A DNA stretch of 64,000 nucleotides from Thereva unica. Taxonomy: Eukaryota; Arthropoda; Insecta; Diptera; Therevidae. The position numbers were made by a program, and so were the translations under genes. Below are positions 1 to 9,284 of the stretch, one piece after another. The stretch covers positions 194,233,112 through 194,297,111 of the forward strand of contig OX465281.1 of NCBI GenBank assembly GCA_949987705.1, in the 5' to 3' direction. The notes below the pieces were generated by a model, which did no database searches, was not told the DNA's origin, and saw only the letters and a list, made by a program, of their open reading frames with translations. The first letter of the stretch is position 1; each line of letters opens with the position of its first letter.

Positions 1-720
1 ATCAATGCGGAAAAGACCACAGTGCTCACAACGGACGGTTTGGGGCTCAGTGTTCAGCTTGATGGAACCCAAATCGAGAAGGTTCCGATGTTCAAATATT
101 TGGGATCATTAGTTGAAGAAACGGAAGTGTCATCGACGGCCGACGTTCACAGCCGCATCGGACAGGCAACAGCAACATTCGCCTCGCTCTAGCGATGCAT
201 AAGGAAACGAACAAATATTGCCATCAAAACGAAAGTACGCCTTTACCAAACGTTGATCCTTCAGATTTTTCTTTATGGATCGGAAACGTGGACACTGCTC
301 AAACCGGACGTCAACAAGCTCCAGGTCTTACAAATGCGATGTTTGAGGCAGATTCTCGGTGTCTCACTTCGCGATCGCCTTCGAAACGAGACAGTTAGGC
401 AAAGATGCGATCAGCAGAGACTGATCGAAGAAGAAATACAAGAACGTCGACTAAGGTGGTTTGGACTTGTTTGCGGAATAGATGATAACCGCTTGCCACG
501 TAAACTTCTCTGACGAGAAACTCCCGCAGGCTGGAGAGTCCAGCGATCGGCACCGATGAAAACTTCGCTTATCAGTTACCGAGACTCGAGACACCGTCAA
601 AATCCGGCAAGAATGGAAACGAATCGTGAATAGAGTTCGAGACCGCAGCAACGTATCCGTTGCGGGAACGTTTCGCTCGGACCGCCAGCTAACGGACCAA
701 AGCAGAAGAAGAACAATGAT
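1..720 (+). pseudogene. LINE-A: RT C-terminal region of a non-LTR retrotransposon, enters from left edge
   Basis: Frame 1 from base 1 reads as the end of a non-LTR reverse transcriptase: a FKYLGSLVEE block, then IKTKVRLYQTL, LYGSETWTLL, CLRQILGVSLRDRLRNE and RRLRWFGLV. These are hallmarks of the RT thumb and C-terminal region of RTE/Jockey-type LINEs. The frame is broken by TAG at 190-192 and TGA at 511-513. Downstream, 514-720 keeps recognisable out-of-frame pieces such as EWKRIV. It is a decayed fragment whose 5' part lies outside the window. A second copy of the same family lies at 43078-43197 plus 45547-45765. The clade is uncertain; RTE-like is the best guess. Confidence 0.8.
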
Positions 721-864
721 CTGCTCTCAATCCCCCCAACTTCCACACCTTCAATAAGATAAGACAAGCTCTTGCCAGAACTTGTCTCGTATCTTTAGAA
801 GTGGTTCTGAAACAGTCACCAAAGTAGACAAAATGTTGTAACTCTCCAATTTATGTTATAGCGT
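721..864. other. Spacer without recognised feature
   Basis: Short AT-rich stretch between the LINE-A fragment and an inverted repeat. The bases 'tcttgccagaacttgtctcgtatc' and following show no coding pattern. Confidence 0.5.
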
Positions 865-1335
865 CGTAGTCCAATCAATCTACGGAAATTCTCCAGACAA
901 TTGAAGGCAGGAAAAAAAATATGGGCGTGTAGAACACTTAATTTGAAGAATGATAGCATGTTTTTTTTACGGAACTGCATTGGCGAACTTAACCTAAAAA
1001 ATTCGCAAAAGTAAAAAAACCGGTTTTTCGCCAATAAAACAAAAAGTTGAGCTCAGATCCGAAAAAGTTAAATGAGAAAGTTATAGGTATTAAAATTATC
1101 TTTCAATTGATGTGGTACAAAATATTGGTTAGTGTCTTATACATGGAGAAAAATGCTAAAAACCGTTAAAAATCGCTTCTTTTTCATTTATTTTTTTCTT
1201 TTTAGTTCCGCCAGTTCCGTAAAAAAAACATGCTATCTTTCTTTAAATGAAGTGTTCTACACGCCCATATTTTTTTTTCCTGCCTTCAATTGTCTGGAAA
1301 TTAACATGGAGATTCCGTAGATTGATTGGACTATC
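865..1335. repeat. Foldback (inverted-repeat) element, about 470 bp
   Basis: The left arm at 865-990 is the reverse complement of the right arm at about 1203-1335. Shared blocks are TAGTCCAATCAATCTACGGA, CAGACAATTGAAGGCAGG, ATATGGGCGTGTAGAACACTT and GATAGCATGTTTTTTTTACG. The arms differ by small indels and substitutions. About 210 bp of unrelated AT-rich spacer separates them. There is no coding capacity. This is the architecture of a foldback element or MITE; no target duplication was recognised. Confidence 0.75.
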
Positions 1336-1427
1336 TGTGGATATGTGAAATAACTGCGCTGTCGAATAGCTTTATGTTATATTTCACCTTTTGCAATTAA
1401 GTACCACCCTTTCGTCCTTTAAATCTC

Positions 1428-1555
1428 AAGTGTCGACATCGGCTTTACCAAGCGGTCATCCAACTAAGTACCAACTACTTCCAATATTATGCTTGACCAT
1501 CGCATTGAACGAGAACCGGTCTATGCTTGCTCGTTTTCTTCGTGTCAACATTCAT
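1428..1555 (-). pseudogene. 5S rRNA-like relic (5S pseudogene or head of a SINE3-type element)
   Basis: On the minus strand this stretch follows the metazoan 5S rRNA gene in order. It has CGGTTCTCGTTCAATGCGAT (5S: CGGTTCTCGTCCGATCACCG), TCAAGCATAATATTGGAAGTAG (5S: TTAAGCAGCGTCGGGCGCGG), then GTTGGTACTTAGTTGGATGA and CCGCTTGG (5S: GTTAGTACTTAGATGGGGGA, CCGCTTGG). These cover the internal promoter boxes. Many substitutions make it non-functional as rRNA. It could be a dispersed 5S pseudogene or the head of a 5S-derived SINE. The alignment is by eye from the known 5S consensus. Confidence 0.6.
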
Positions 1556-2160
1556 CATCCAACGTTCTATTTGTATGGACAAAATGCACACTACAAATAC
1601 ACCAATGCGCCTTATTTAAGCATCACCGGACCTCCTAAGAGTTTAGCCACTAGCCACTGACTAGTGTAGTTACTTTTACTTTCCATTCTTTTTCTCCCTC
1701 ATTTTTACACTGTCGCTTCTTATACTATGATGGTGAATTTTCCTTTTAGTCTAAGTTTGCATACGACTGTTAAATACTTACTAAATGATTTTTTTTTTCT
1801 TTTTCAGGTAAGAATTTTCGATATACATACATAGTAAGTTGTAAATACAAGATGTCATTAAGTAATTGGCATAGTTTTATCAAGTAAGTTCCAAAACAGC
1901 GTTTTTATTACTTTGCTAATTTTTTATTTATAATAGAATTTATGCATACCAACTTTCTTGCTGTTAAAAATAGCACAAAAAAATTTAGTTCACAATTACC
2001 ATGAACTTTGTTATTAAAACTGCTTTAAAATAATTGCTTATGAATCAAATTCTTTTAGTACCTTTTGCTTATACTGCTATACATGTGACATCAGTTCAAC
2101 GGCCTTATATGGCATAAATTAAATTCTTTCGTAAATATTTTTAAATGTTGTATTGTATAC
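1556..2160. other. AT-rich intergenic DNA upstream of chorion-like gene 1
   Basis: No coding pattern, repeat or transposon end was recognised. It contains a T/A tract at about 1788-1806 and scattered AT-rich words. It is presumably the distal upstream region of the gene starting at 2262. Confidence 0.5.
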
Positions 2161-2169
2161 AACAAAAAC

Positions 2170-2216
2170 CCACGTGGAAAAAAAATTAAACAAAAACATC
2201 AGAAATTTATATTTAA
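2170..2216 (+). promoter_or_regulatory. Promoter of chorion-like gene 1: CCACGTGG box and TATA box
   Basis: TATATTTAA at 2208-2216 lies 45 nt upstream of the ATG. CCACGTGG at 2170-2177 lies 32 nt further up. The sister gene at 7727-8475 has TCACGT 31 nt above its TATA box, so the spacing is nearly the same. Drosophila chorion promoters carry an essential TCACGT hexamer in this position. Here the first base is C, which makes a palindromic E-box-like CACGTG. Function is inferred. Confidence 0.5.
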
Positions 2217-2261
2217 GACCGTTTCACCACGCTTAAAAATTTGTAGTCTAATTTTGAAAGA

Positions 2262-2848
2262 ATGAACATTTTTACAGCAGTGATACTTGCAGTTAGTCTT
2301 GTGGTTTGTAAATTTTTAATTTTAATATATTATGTTATATATAACAATTTCGGAAATAAAATTTTGTTAATTAACATACATAGGTTGGGAACGCACTCCC
2401 TGAAAACGAGACAAATAATGAACCACCTGAACAAAATGAATCTCCAACCAGATTGAGAAAAGAAACTAGCCCAGATGCCAATCCGGATACAGTTTCTGTG
2501 ATTGAAGATAATACTAACATAAATTACTCCGATCTTAAGGAGAAAGGTGAAATTTGGGTACATAAATCAGCACCAATTTTGGTAAATAGACCTCCAGTGG
2601 AAATAGTCGTTAGTAGTAAGCAGCTTCCTGTGGTGGTCAGTCCGGTGCAGGCTATCGTTGAATTTCCGCAAGCAGTAATTTCCAAGCCACCGTATATACC
2701 GCAATATTCTCCACCCGTCCGAGTTGAACCAATTGATGTGAACTATGTTAAACGAGAACAACGAGGGATCTACTACAATCCAAAGATACCATCACCGTAT
2801 CTAAATGAATTGGAATATTATTATAGGCCCAAAAATACTTGGTATTAA
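2262..2848 (+). CDS. Chorion-like secreted eggshell protein 1 (divergent family member)
   Basis: Two exons are inferred. Exon 1 (2262-2303) codes MNIFTAVILAVSLV; exon 2 (2384-2848) opens right after an AG acceptor preceded by an in-frame stop. The phase-0 join gives a 168-residue protein with a clear signal peptide, probably cut near VGNA. The mature part starts acidic and Asn/Glu-rich. It then has GEIWVHKSAPILVNRPP, the core shared with the other three genes, a V/P-rich stretch ending PPVRVEPIDV, and a Tyr-rich tail (GIYYNP, ELEYYYRP). The donor used (GTTTGT) is weak; GTAAAT 4 nt later would break the frame. ATTAAA at 2912-2917 may be the poly(A) signal. It is the most diverged copy and the only one on the plus strand. 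The likely role is a structural eggshell component secreted by follicle cells, cross-linked through Tyr. A cuticle protein is the main alternative. Confidence 0.65.
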
Positions 2849-3029
2849 CGAGAAGGAGATTCTATTGTCCCATTTTATTACAAATACTAAATTATTTTCT
2901 ATATATTCATGATTAAATATTTTTTGTAAAATAACTAATGCTTGTATTTCTGTCCTCGCTTTCATTTCAAGAATCTCTTGAACATTTCGTGAGATTTAAA
3001 ATATATCTTGACTATTGAACGTAGGTCCT

Positions 3030-3860
3030 GTTAGTGTCTGGGGGGTTAGGGCTGGATTTAGGCTTCCCAAGGCCGTAAGCTAAATTATTGTTTTGAAACT
3101 ATAGGTAGATCTGGCTAAGTTGCAGGTGCACAGCTCAAACAATTAGGCCAAAAGAGTAGGTCCATTGTGATGCCATAGAGATCCCACTTGAAACTTGATG
3201 TTAGAGTGTCGCTCTTCGCTGAATCATCTCGAGAACGTAATGAATAATTTTAGTTGCGGGGTCCCAATCATCGAGATTGTCACAAGCATGCTTAGAAGGG
3301 TTCACCAAAAGTGGTTAGTTTCCTTCTGCTTAAGGCTGGGCAGTGATAAAGAAGGTGTTGCACACTTTCCTCCTCGTCCAGATTCTTACAGCTTCTGCAG
3401 AAATGGTAGGCCTCAACAGCTAAGCGGGCCGCATGCCTCTTAATCAGACAGTGCCCGGACCGTACTCCAACTGTACCTGAGAGGTCTTGTCTTCAGGGGG
3501 TCAGAACTGATGTGGTCGGCCTGAGGACCAAGTCATTTTAGCCGAGGTGTATTTGTTAAGATCTCTCGGATGCTTCTCTGTGTTGCATATGTAGGAGTTT
3601 AAAGGTAGCCTAAGCCATATCAGCCATTCCCTTTTCAGGAAGGAGATAGGCGGTCGTACCTCTCCTAGCCAGTTCTTCAGCGTTACAGTTTCACTCTACA
3701 TTTCGGTGACCGGGCATGCATATGAGGAGAATCCTGAGCTGCTGACGAACCTCGTTAAGAGATCTGCGTCATTCCGAGATAGTTCTAGAGCGGTTAGTGC
3801 AAGAACGCAGGGCCTTCATAGTCGCCTGATATACACTGCAGTGATCGACATGGGATGTTA
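3030..3860 (-). pseudogene. R1/LOA-like LINE relic: RNase H and C-terminal zinc-knuckle region
   Basis: Minus-strand translation gives, through several frameshifts and stops, an RNase H-like segment (GDYEGPA, SRTI, then MPGHRNVEGN near 3700-3725 and AEELARRGT). This is followed by a C-terminal stretch ending in RLAVEAYHFCRSCKN, LDEEESVQHLLYHCPALSRRK (about 3310-3430). The order RNase H then Cys/His-rich tail is typical of R1/LOA-group LINEs. No open frame is long. The plus-strand frame at 3195-3443 is only its shadow. Confidence 0.7.
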
Positions 3861-4039
3861 AACCACAAATAATGTACGATCATTAAAAACTGTCGTTGCT
3901 TATGCCGCTATATAGTCCATTTGATAGGGGTTTTGACCTCTAACTAAATGTTAACTCATGAAAATTAAAAAAAAAAAAAATACTTTTTAGTGAGTAGAGT
4001 ATGTTAAAAAAAGTTTCGGAAAACTGGTTGCACGGTACC

Positions 4040-4330
4040 CCTAAAAACAATCCCCTAAAAACAGAAAATTCTGTTTTTGGCTAATATCTTTTAAACGGCA
4101 AGACCTATCATAAAATATTGTGTGCAAAGTTTGTAGATCATGCGATTATATTATACATTTTCCCGTACGAGTCTTCGTTCATGAAATATCGCCGTTTCAA
4201 AGATTTAAAATACTCATTTTCCCTAATTCGTCAACTTGTATTGGTATTGGTCATCAGACGTTCAATAAATCCTTTGTTGGACTACGTGGCTAATAATTTC
4301 AGGGGTGATTCCTGGATGGAAAGGGCTATC
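4040..4330. repeat. Dispersed repeat F, copy 1
   Basis: It shares long blocks with copies at 33540-33775 and 34400-34600. These are ATCATAAAATA, GTTTGTAGAT, ATTTTCCCGTACGA, TTCATGARATATCGCCGTTT, AAAGATTTAAAATACTC, TCAGACRTTCAATAAAT and TTTGTTGGACTACGTGG. It is non-coding and always sits next to foldback G or the GATTCCTGGATG-type ends, so it may be part of a composite non-autonomous element. Confidence 0.65.
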
Positions 4331-4395
4331 CCTACTATCCACTAAGATACAGGTTGCTTACGAAAGAAAAAAATGTATTTTTTTAATATAATATT

Positions 4396-4735
4396 TACTT
4401 AAACTTGAATAACTCTTAGACTAAGTATCGAAGGGCAACGTAATTCAGTTAGTCTTTTAGGTAAATGTGTATTCTTTTATATGATATTAAGAACAGGGAC
4501 TTAAGTAGCTCCGTTTAGAAGTATGTATGTAATTAAAAAGTGTGATCAAAATCCCAATACTCTTCGTTTTGTTAGAAAAATTCCAATATTTTAGCATTTT
4601 GGTAATATTTTAAACCTACATATCTTGTAAACGGAGTCACTCAAGTTCCTGTTCTAAATATCATATAAAAGAATACGCAGTTACCTAAAAGGCTAACTGA
4701 ATTACGTTGGCCTACGATACTTTTTTTTCGAAAAT
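4396..4735. repeat. Foldback repeat G, copy 1
   Basis: The left arm, about 4426-4532, is nearly the reverse complement of the right arm, about 4615-4722. Shared words are CAACGTAATTCAGTTAG, CTTTTAGGTAA, GTATTCTTTTATATGATAT, AGAACAGG and CTCCGTTTA. The spacer is about 80 nt. The same element recurs at 34600-34835. Its right arm abuts the Helitron helicase fragment at 4755, suggesting insertion or capture. Confidence 0.75.
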
Positions 4736-4754
4736 TGTACATATGTTATATGCA

Positions 4755-5460
4755 ACTAGCTGGATCCCGGTGCGCCTCGCTGCACCCATCAATGCGGTGG
4801 ATGGTTGTTTCACCTCTTCCTGCACCATTATCCGTTGTAAATATATACGCTGGCCATTTTCGAGATGGCCTACCAAATGAACCACAGTTGGATATCTCTT
4901 ATGAACGTCAAATGAGAAAAATTGCCATACCGCTTCATTATTTCTAACATAACGTCCCATTTAATATTGTGCTATTTCGTCGATGGTATTTGCATTACCA
5001 GCACCGAAAACAGCCATATCACTCCCCTTCGTGATATATTTGAATATGTATTTGATTGATTTGACGGAATTGCAAAGTTCAACATTTATGTGAGCATTGA
5101 ACGTCTTGGACAATAATGGCGAATAGAGTACAACCCAACGATTGTCATCTTCACAATCATAACCATTAACCTTCCGAGTTATCTCTTTGCCATTGACCTT
5201 AGTTGGTCGACGATGATACAACGGGTAACCAAACCATCGTTCCCGATTACATTTTCAGAAATCAATGCTCTTGGATACCGCCTGGAAAATTTCAAACATG
5301 CATCATGATTCAATCTTCTCCCATTATGGATTGCCAGTAAAAGTTATAAACAAATCTGACCATATTGATATTGGACATATCATTTTCGGCACACAATGCA
5401 TCAACGGTTATATCGATTTTCCAACTTTCGTTTCGAATTGTATTGATTTTCTTTGCTGAA
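4755..5460 (-). pseudogene. Helitron replicase/helicase fragment (Helitron-like N domain)
   Basis: Minus-strand reading passes through CAENDM (about 5385), RRYPRALISENVIGND, then VNGYDCEDDNRWVVLYSPLL, NAHINVELCNSVKSIKYI and KYITKGSDM. After an in-frame TAA at 4961-4963 it continues with GRYVRNNEAVWQFFSF and HKRYPTVVHLVGHLENGQRI. This is the conserved N-terminal part of Helitron Rep/helicase proteins. The 5' portion is frameshifted and the Rep catalytic and helicase motifs are absent, so it is a dead fragment of roughly 230 residues. It may come from an autonomous relative of the Helitron pieces at 28979 and 47651, but that link is not shown. Confidence 0.85.
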
Positions 5461-6425
5461 CTTAACTAAAATTCTTAAAGGGACCGCTCGGCTGCGCCAA
5501 ATTTGTTATTTTTCTGTTCTTTTTCCCGGTTTTAAATCTCCAACCGTTCCTGTAGAAATTCAATACCACACTTTCACTTTTTGCAAATCCTACGGCATCT
5601 CACTTTAATTACATCTAAAAATAACCAATGCAAAACCAGGGCTCACTAAGTCATAAAACCATTCTTAATCATTATAAAGAGGTGTCTAATGCTAAGCTAC
5701 AATTTTCAAAGGGGTCTTCGCCAGTGACACAATATTTCAATTTATTTTTTAAATTTTGGTTGCTACAAATTAAACTGAAAAACGAAATGTTTGCCTACAG
5801 CGCCACCAGTGGAGAATTTTTTCAGTTTTTTTTTCCTAAACCTTCACATAGCAATTACGAAAAAAACCTACAAAGAAAGTATACAATTTGGTCCAGCCGT
5901 TTTCAAGTTTAAGCATCCGAACACAAATCACATTCCATTTTTATAGATAATGTTTGGTATAAAGGTGCCGCCCTTACACAGTTTTTGAGTGACTTTTTCT
6001 CCAAAAAGTGATTTTCGCCTACTTTGACCTTGAATAACTTCGATAGGGTTAAGTATTCGAAGAAATGACGGAAGGACCTTTTGTAGGCAATAACGTTTCG
6101 TATTGACAAATCAAAAAAAAATTTTTTTTTTTTTTCGAAAATATCAGATTTTGAATGAAATTTTGGCCAAAAAGTGATTTTCGAAAACGGAAGGGTTAAT
6201 CGGGTCAACTTTTTTATAAGAACTAAAGAGAAAATTTCATTGTCAACATTTTGGTATGACCTATAGAAACCGCGATAAATGAAAACTCGGGAAATACGCG
6301 ATATCTCCGGCGGCCATGTTTTTTTTTTTGGATTTCGAATTTGTTTTCTTAAAAAGTCACAAGAAAGCTGTGTACTAATTTTAAGCCAACTTGGAGTTGT
6401 CTCCTTTCGTGAGTTTTTTTTATTA
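5461..6425. other. AT-rich repeat-like DNA without gene
   Basis: No coding pattern. It contains homopolymer runs (A/T at 6112-6135) and a twice-used phrase AAAAAGTGATTTTCG at about 6004 and 6170, which suggests an old degenerate repeat. Short open frames here lack any recognisable motif. Confidence 0.45.
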
Positions 6426-6429
6426 ATTT

Positions 6430-7400
6430 CCCCAGACTATTAAGAGATCAAATAGGACAAAACATACCGGGCATTGGGATGAATACAAGTTCGCCCTAAC
6501 AGGCTACACCAAGGAGTTGAGACGTTCCAAAAGAACTGCCTGGAGGAAACACTGGGAGAGCCTTCAGACTCTACACTGCAAAAGCTACTTTCCAAGGGCT
6601 CCTTCAACTGAGTGGGCCTTCTCAAAAAGGAGGATGGCTCCTACACCTCTAACCATGAAGAAACCTTGAGTTCAGAGCTCAGAGAGCACTTTCCAGGGTC
6701 AATCCTTCAGACCGCGTATGCATTGGATGCTGGGTGTAGCCATATGACCTTCCCAGACCGTTATTGCCGCAGTCTTTCTGGGAACATCTTCGACCGTGAC
6801 AAGGTTAAATGGGCAGTGGCCCCTTTTCAACCCTATAAGTCCCCGGGAGTAGACAGACAACCTGGTCTGCCTCTTTGGAGCCAGCTTCAACTGGGGATAC
6901 ATTCCAACCATTTGGAGGAAAATCGTAGTGGAAACAGGGCAAGAGACCCCGATGGAAAGGCTGCTAGACCTTCATATTAGGTGCAACCTGGAGCTCTCTC
7001 TTCCTCTACATAGCTCCCAGTTCTCTTACTCGAAGGGTAAGCTAACAGAGGTTGCTTTACACCACCTGGTCGAAAAAGCCTTCCTCGCTAAAGAAAGGGA
7101 CATGGGGTCTTACACAACAAATGATGTACTGTACAATTCGATTGTTAAACCTGTGGTCATTTATGCCCCTATAGTTTGATGGCCCAAGACTAAACAGGTT
7201 GCGTCAATCCTCAAGTGCAGCAAGCTGCAACGGCTTGCTTGCCTCTCCATTACCCGATATGCGGACCTGTCCCAAATCTGCAATGGAGGCTATCATTGCA
7301 TTGACTCTTTTGCATATGTTCATATGGAAATCCGCCGCCATAAGACTTCAGATCTCATCCAGCTGGCCCTATACGGTCAAAGCACCAATGGATATCCTTA
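6430..7400 (+). pseudogene. Internally deleted R1/LOA-like LINE relic
   Basis: Plus-strand frames give GLLKKEDGSYTSNHEETL, FPGSILQ, KVKWAVAPFQPYKSPGVD, then after a frame change IPTIWRKIVVETG, FSYSKGKLTEVALHHLVEKA and FLAKERDMG. These correspond to the RT N-terminal fingers of R1/LOA elements. The text then jumps directly to NSIVKPVVIYAPIVWWPKTK and SKLQRLACLSITRY, the region after the RT. The catalytic RT core is therefore deleted around 7105. Several frameshifts are present. Confidence 0.75.
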
Positions 7401-7440
7401 ACAATATCCCAAGCATTTCCATTTTCTGCGTAATTCATAA

Positions 7441-7676
7441 TTAATTTTTTTGCTTTTTTTACATGATTTTTCTTATTAGTTTCTGTTAGTTTTACTTTAA
7501 AAAACAGATTTTAAAAGTAGTAAGAAGTGAGACCACTTATCGTTTAAAAAAATTCTTGCCCAATTCTGGCTCGACTAAACTTAAATTTTGGCTCTCCATT
7601 ATTAGTCGCTATTTTTACTAATTATACTTTTAAATATAATAAACAAAATACCAAAAAATTCGTTTAAACTTATAAT
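7441..7676. other. AT-rich spacer downstream of chorion-like gene 2
   Basis: AT-rich non-coding sequence, probably beyond the 3' end of the minus-strand gene. A minus-strand AATAAA lies at 7680-7685, 42 nt past the stop codon. Confidence 0.5.
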
Positions 7677-7726
7677 TTCTTTATTTAAATTGTAATTAAT
7701 TCATATTTACAAATATAGGAAATTAT

Positions 7727-8475
7727 CTAACAGTCTGGGCCTGGCATAACCTTGGTGTTGGCATAGTAGGTTTGTCCAGAGTTTGCACCAGGGTAGATAG
7801 CATAGTTTTGGACATTGCCGACTGCGCTGATTGATCCACCGTTTCCATAGCTGCTAGCAATTGGAGCACTGAAGGATTGAGCGTTGTTATAGTAGTAGTT
7901 GTCTGGGCATGGTTCTGGCTCTGGTTCAACGAAGACCTTGCGTTGAGCGGGCTTGCTGACTTGCAAGTAAACTGGTTCAACTTGCACACGGCGTGGCAAG
8001 TCCTTTAAGACGGGTTGCTGGATGGTCTTGCTCGGGGGCTTACGGAAGACAACTGGTGCTGGCTTTACAACTACTGGTGGATGGTTGACAGTGACTTTAG
8101 TTGGTGGACGGTTGACAATAATTGGTGCTGGCTTATGGACAATTACTTCACCTCGTTCTGGCTCTTCGGGGCATGGGTTTGGTGCTGGATAGATAATGTC
8201 ACCCTTTTGCTTTGATTGTCCGTAATTGTCGTAGCTAGTTTGTAAACCGGTGCTGTAGTCTCCTGCATAAGATGCTGCATAAGATCCTGCATATTGTCCT
8301 GCATATCCTGAATATTGGCCTGGATATTGTCCCAAATATTGTCCAGAATAATTGGGGTTGGCCAGGGATACCTGTGAAATTATTTTATTTAGTTTAAAAA
8401 ATAAAAATCAATATTTGTTTAAGGACTTACGCAAGCCAAAGCGGAGAAAGTAATGAGAGCACAGAAGGTGTTCAT
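7727..8475 (-). CDS. Chorion-like secreted eggshell protein 2 (S36/S38-type)
   Basis: Exon 1 is 8431-8475 ([15 protein letters not shown]) with a perfect GTAAGT donor. Exon 2 is 7727-8371 after a TTTCACAG acceptor, with a phase-0 join, giving 229 residues. The signal peptide ends near SLA-N. The mature N-terminus holds tandem GQY/YAGxY repeats ([20 protein letters not shown]). Then come [13 protein letters not shown], the core [54 protein letters not shown] and [18 protein letters not shown], and a Ser/Gly/Asn/Tyr-rich tail ending in Cys. The core resembles my memory of chorion S36 (PIIVN.P ... VVKAAPVI ... NPVYVKVYKP), but no search was run. Tyr-rich repeats suit peroxidase-driven dityrosine cross-linking of the eggshell. 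TATA and TCACGT elements lie just upstream. Confidence 0.75.
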
Positions 8476-8524
8476 TTTTGTTGTGATCAAGCGATGAAGT
8501 GTAGATATCGTCAGATTGGAGGTC

Positions 8525-8569
8525 TTTAAATACAAACTCGAATTTTTACTCCGAAGTGAGAAGACGTGA
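8525..8569 (-). promoter_or_regulatory. Promoter of chorion-like gene 2: TCACGT hexamer and TATA box
   Basis: On the minus strand TCACGT occupies 8569-8564 and TATTTAAA occupies 8532-8525, 31 nt apart. The TATA box lies about 50 nt above the ATG, leaving a very short 5' leader. This copies the Drosophila chorion promoter plan, where TCACGT at about -60 is needed for follicle-cell expression. The role is inferred from position and family. Confidence 0.65.
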
Positions 8570-8575
8570 CATTTT

Positions 8576-9280
8576 CTGCATTTTCAATTCGGAAGCTGAG
8601 AAATGTAACAAAGAAAAACTTTTTTGCACATTGCAGATGCCGAGAAAATATTTCATTTCCTCTTCTTATGTAATGTAATTATGAATTGTGATGAAATAAT
8701 TGTAAAAAAAAATGTTGTTTTTTTTGCGTGCAGTCGAGTTATGCTCAACTATTGTGTCAGAAGTTTTTTTTATAAACAAACTTAGTACATTAAGCAATTG
8801 ACTCAAAGCCGGATTCTTGAACTAAAACAACAATTAGAATGTCGCTGGTAAATTTGGGAAACATCCAAAAAGTGATTGATTATTGACCGGAAGATTGTCC
8901 TTGATGCTTAAAAAAATTTAAAAAAAATGCATGCTAGTTACTTTCTTTACTCCATTTGGTTTTACTATTTTAATTTTTCCTTGTATACTAGTACAAGTTT
9001 TAGTTTATGATGCTTAAGTGAAAAGAGTCCTTACTGAACGTGTACATTTATTAGGTGCTAACTTGTGAATTTTATTTGGAAGGATTATATTTTAGGAATA
9101 GTATAAATTGGAGAGGTACACTAGATTATTCCTGCAACTCTTGTCGAATCACTTTTTTTGGATGAAGAAAAAGAGCAAGGAAACTGTTTAGCGTGAAAAC
9201 TAACGCCTACGAAAAGTGCTTCGCCTTAGCAGATATTTTGCTAGTTGCATGTATTCTATATTTTCCACTTATATTTTTCT
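8576..9280. other. Upstream intergenic region of chorion-like gene 2
   Basis: AT-rich sequence with no open frame of note and no transposon signature recognised. It could carry follicle-specific enhancers of the adjacent gene, but nothing in it proves this. Confidence 0.4.
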
Positions 9281-9284
9281 TCTT

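Noticed and set aside
8015..8215. Plus-strand open frame over chorion-like gene 2
   Set aside because: Trp-rich mirror of the Pro/Val-rich core on the other strand; the same shadow appears over genes 3 and 4.
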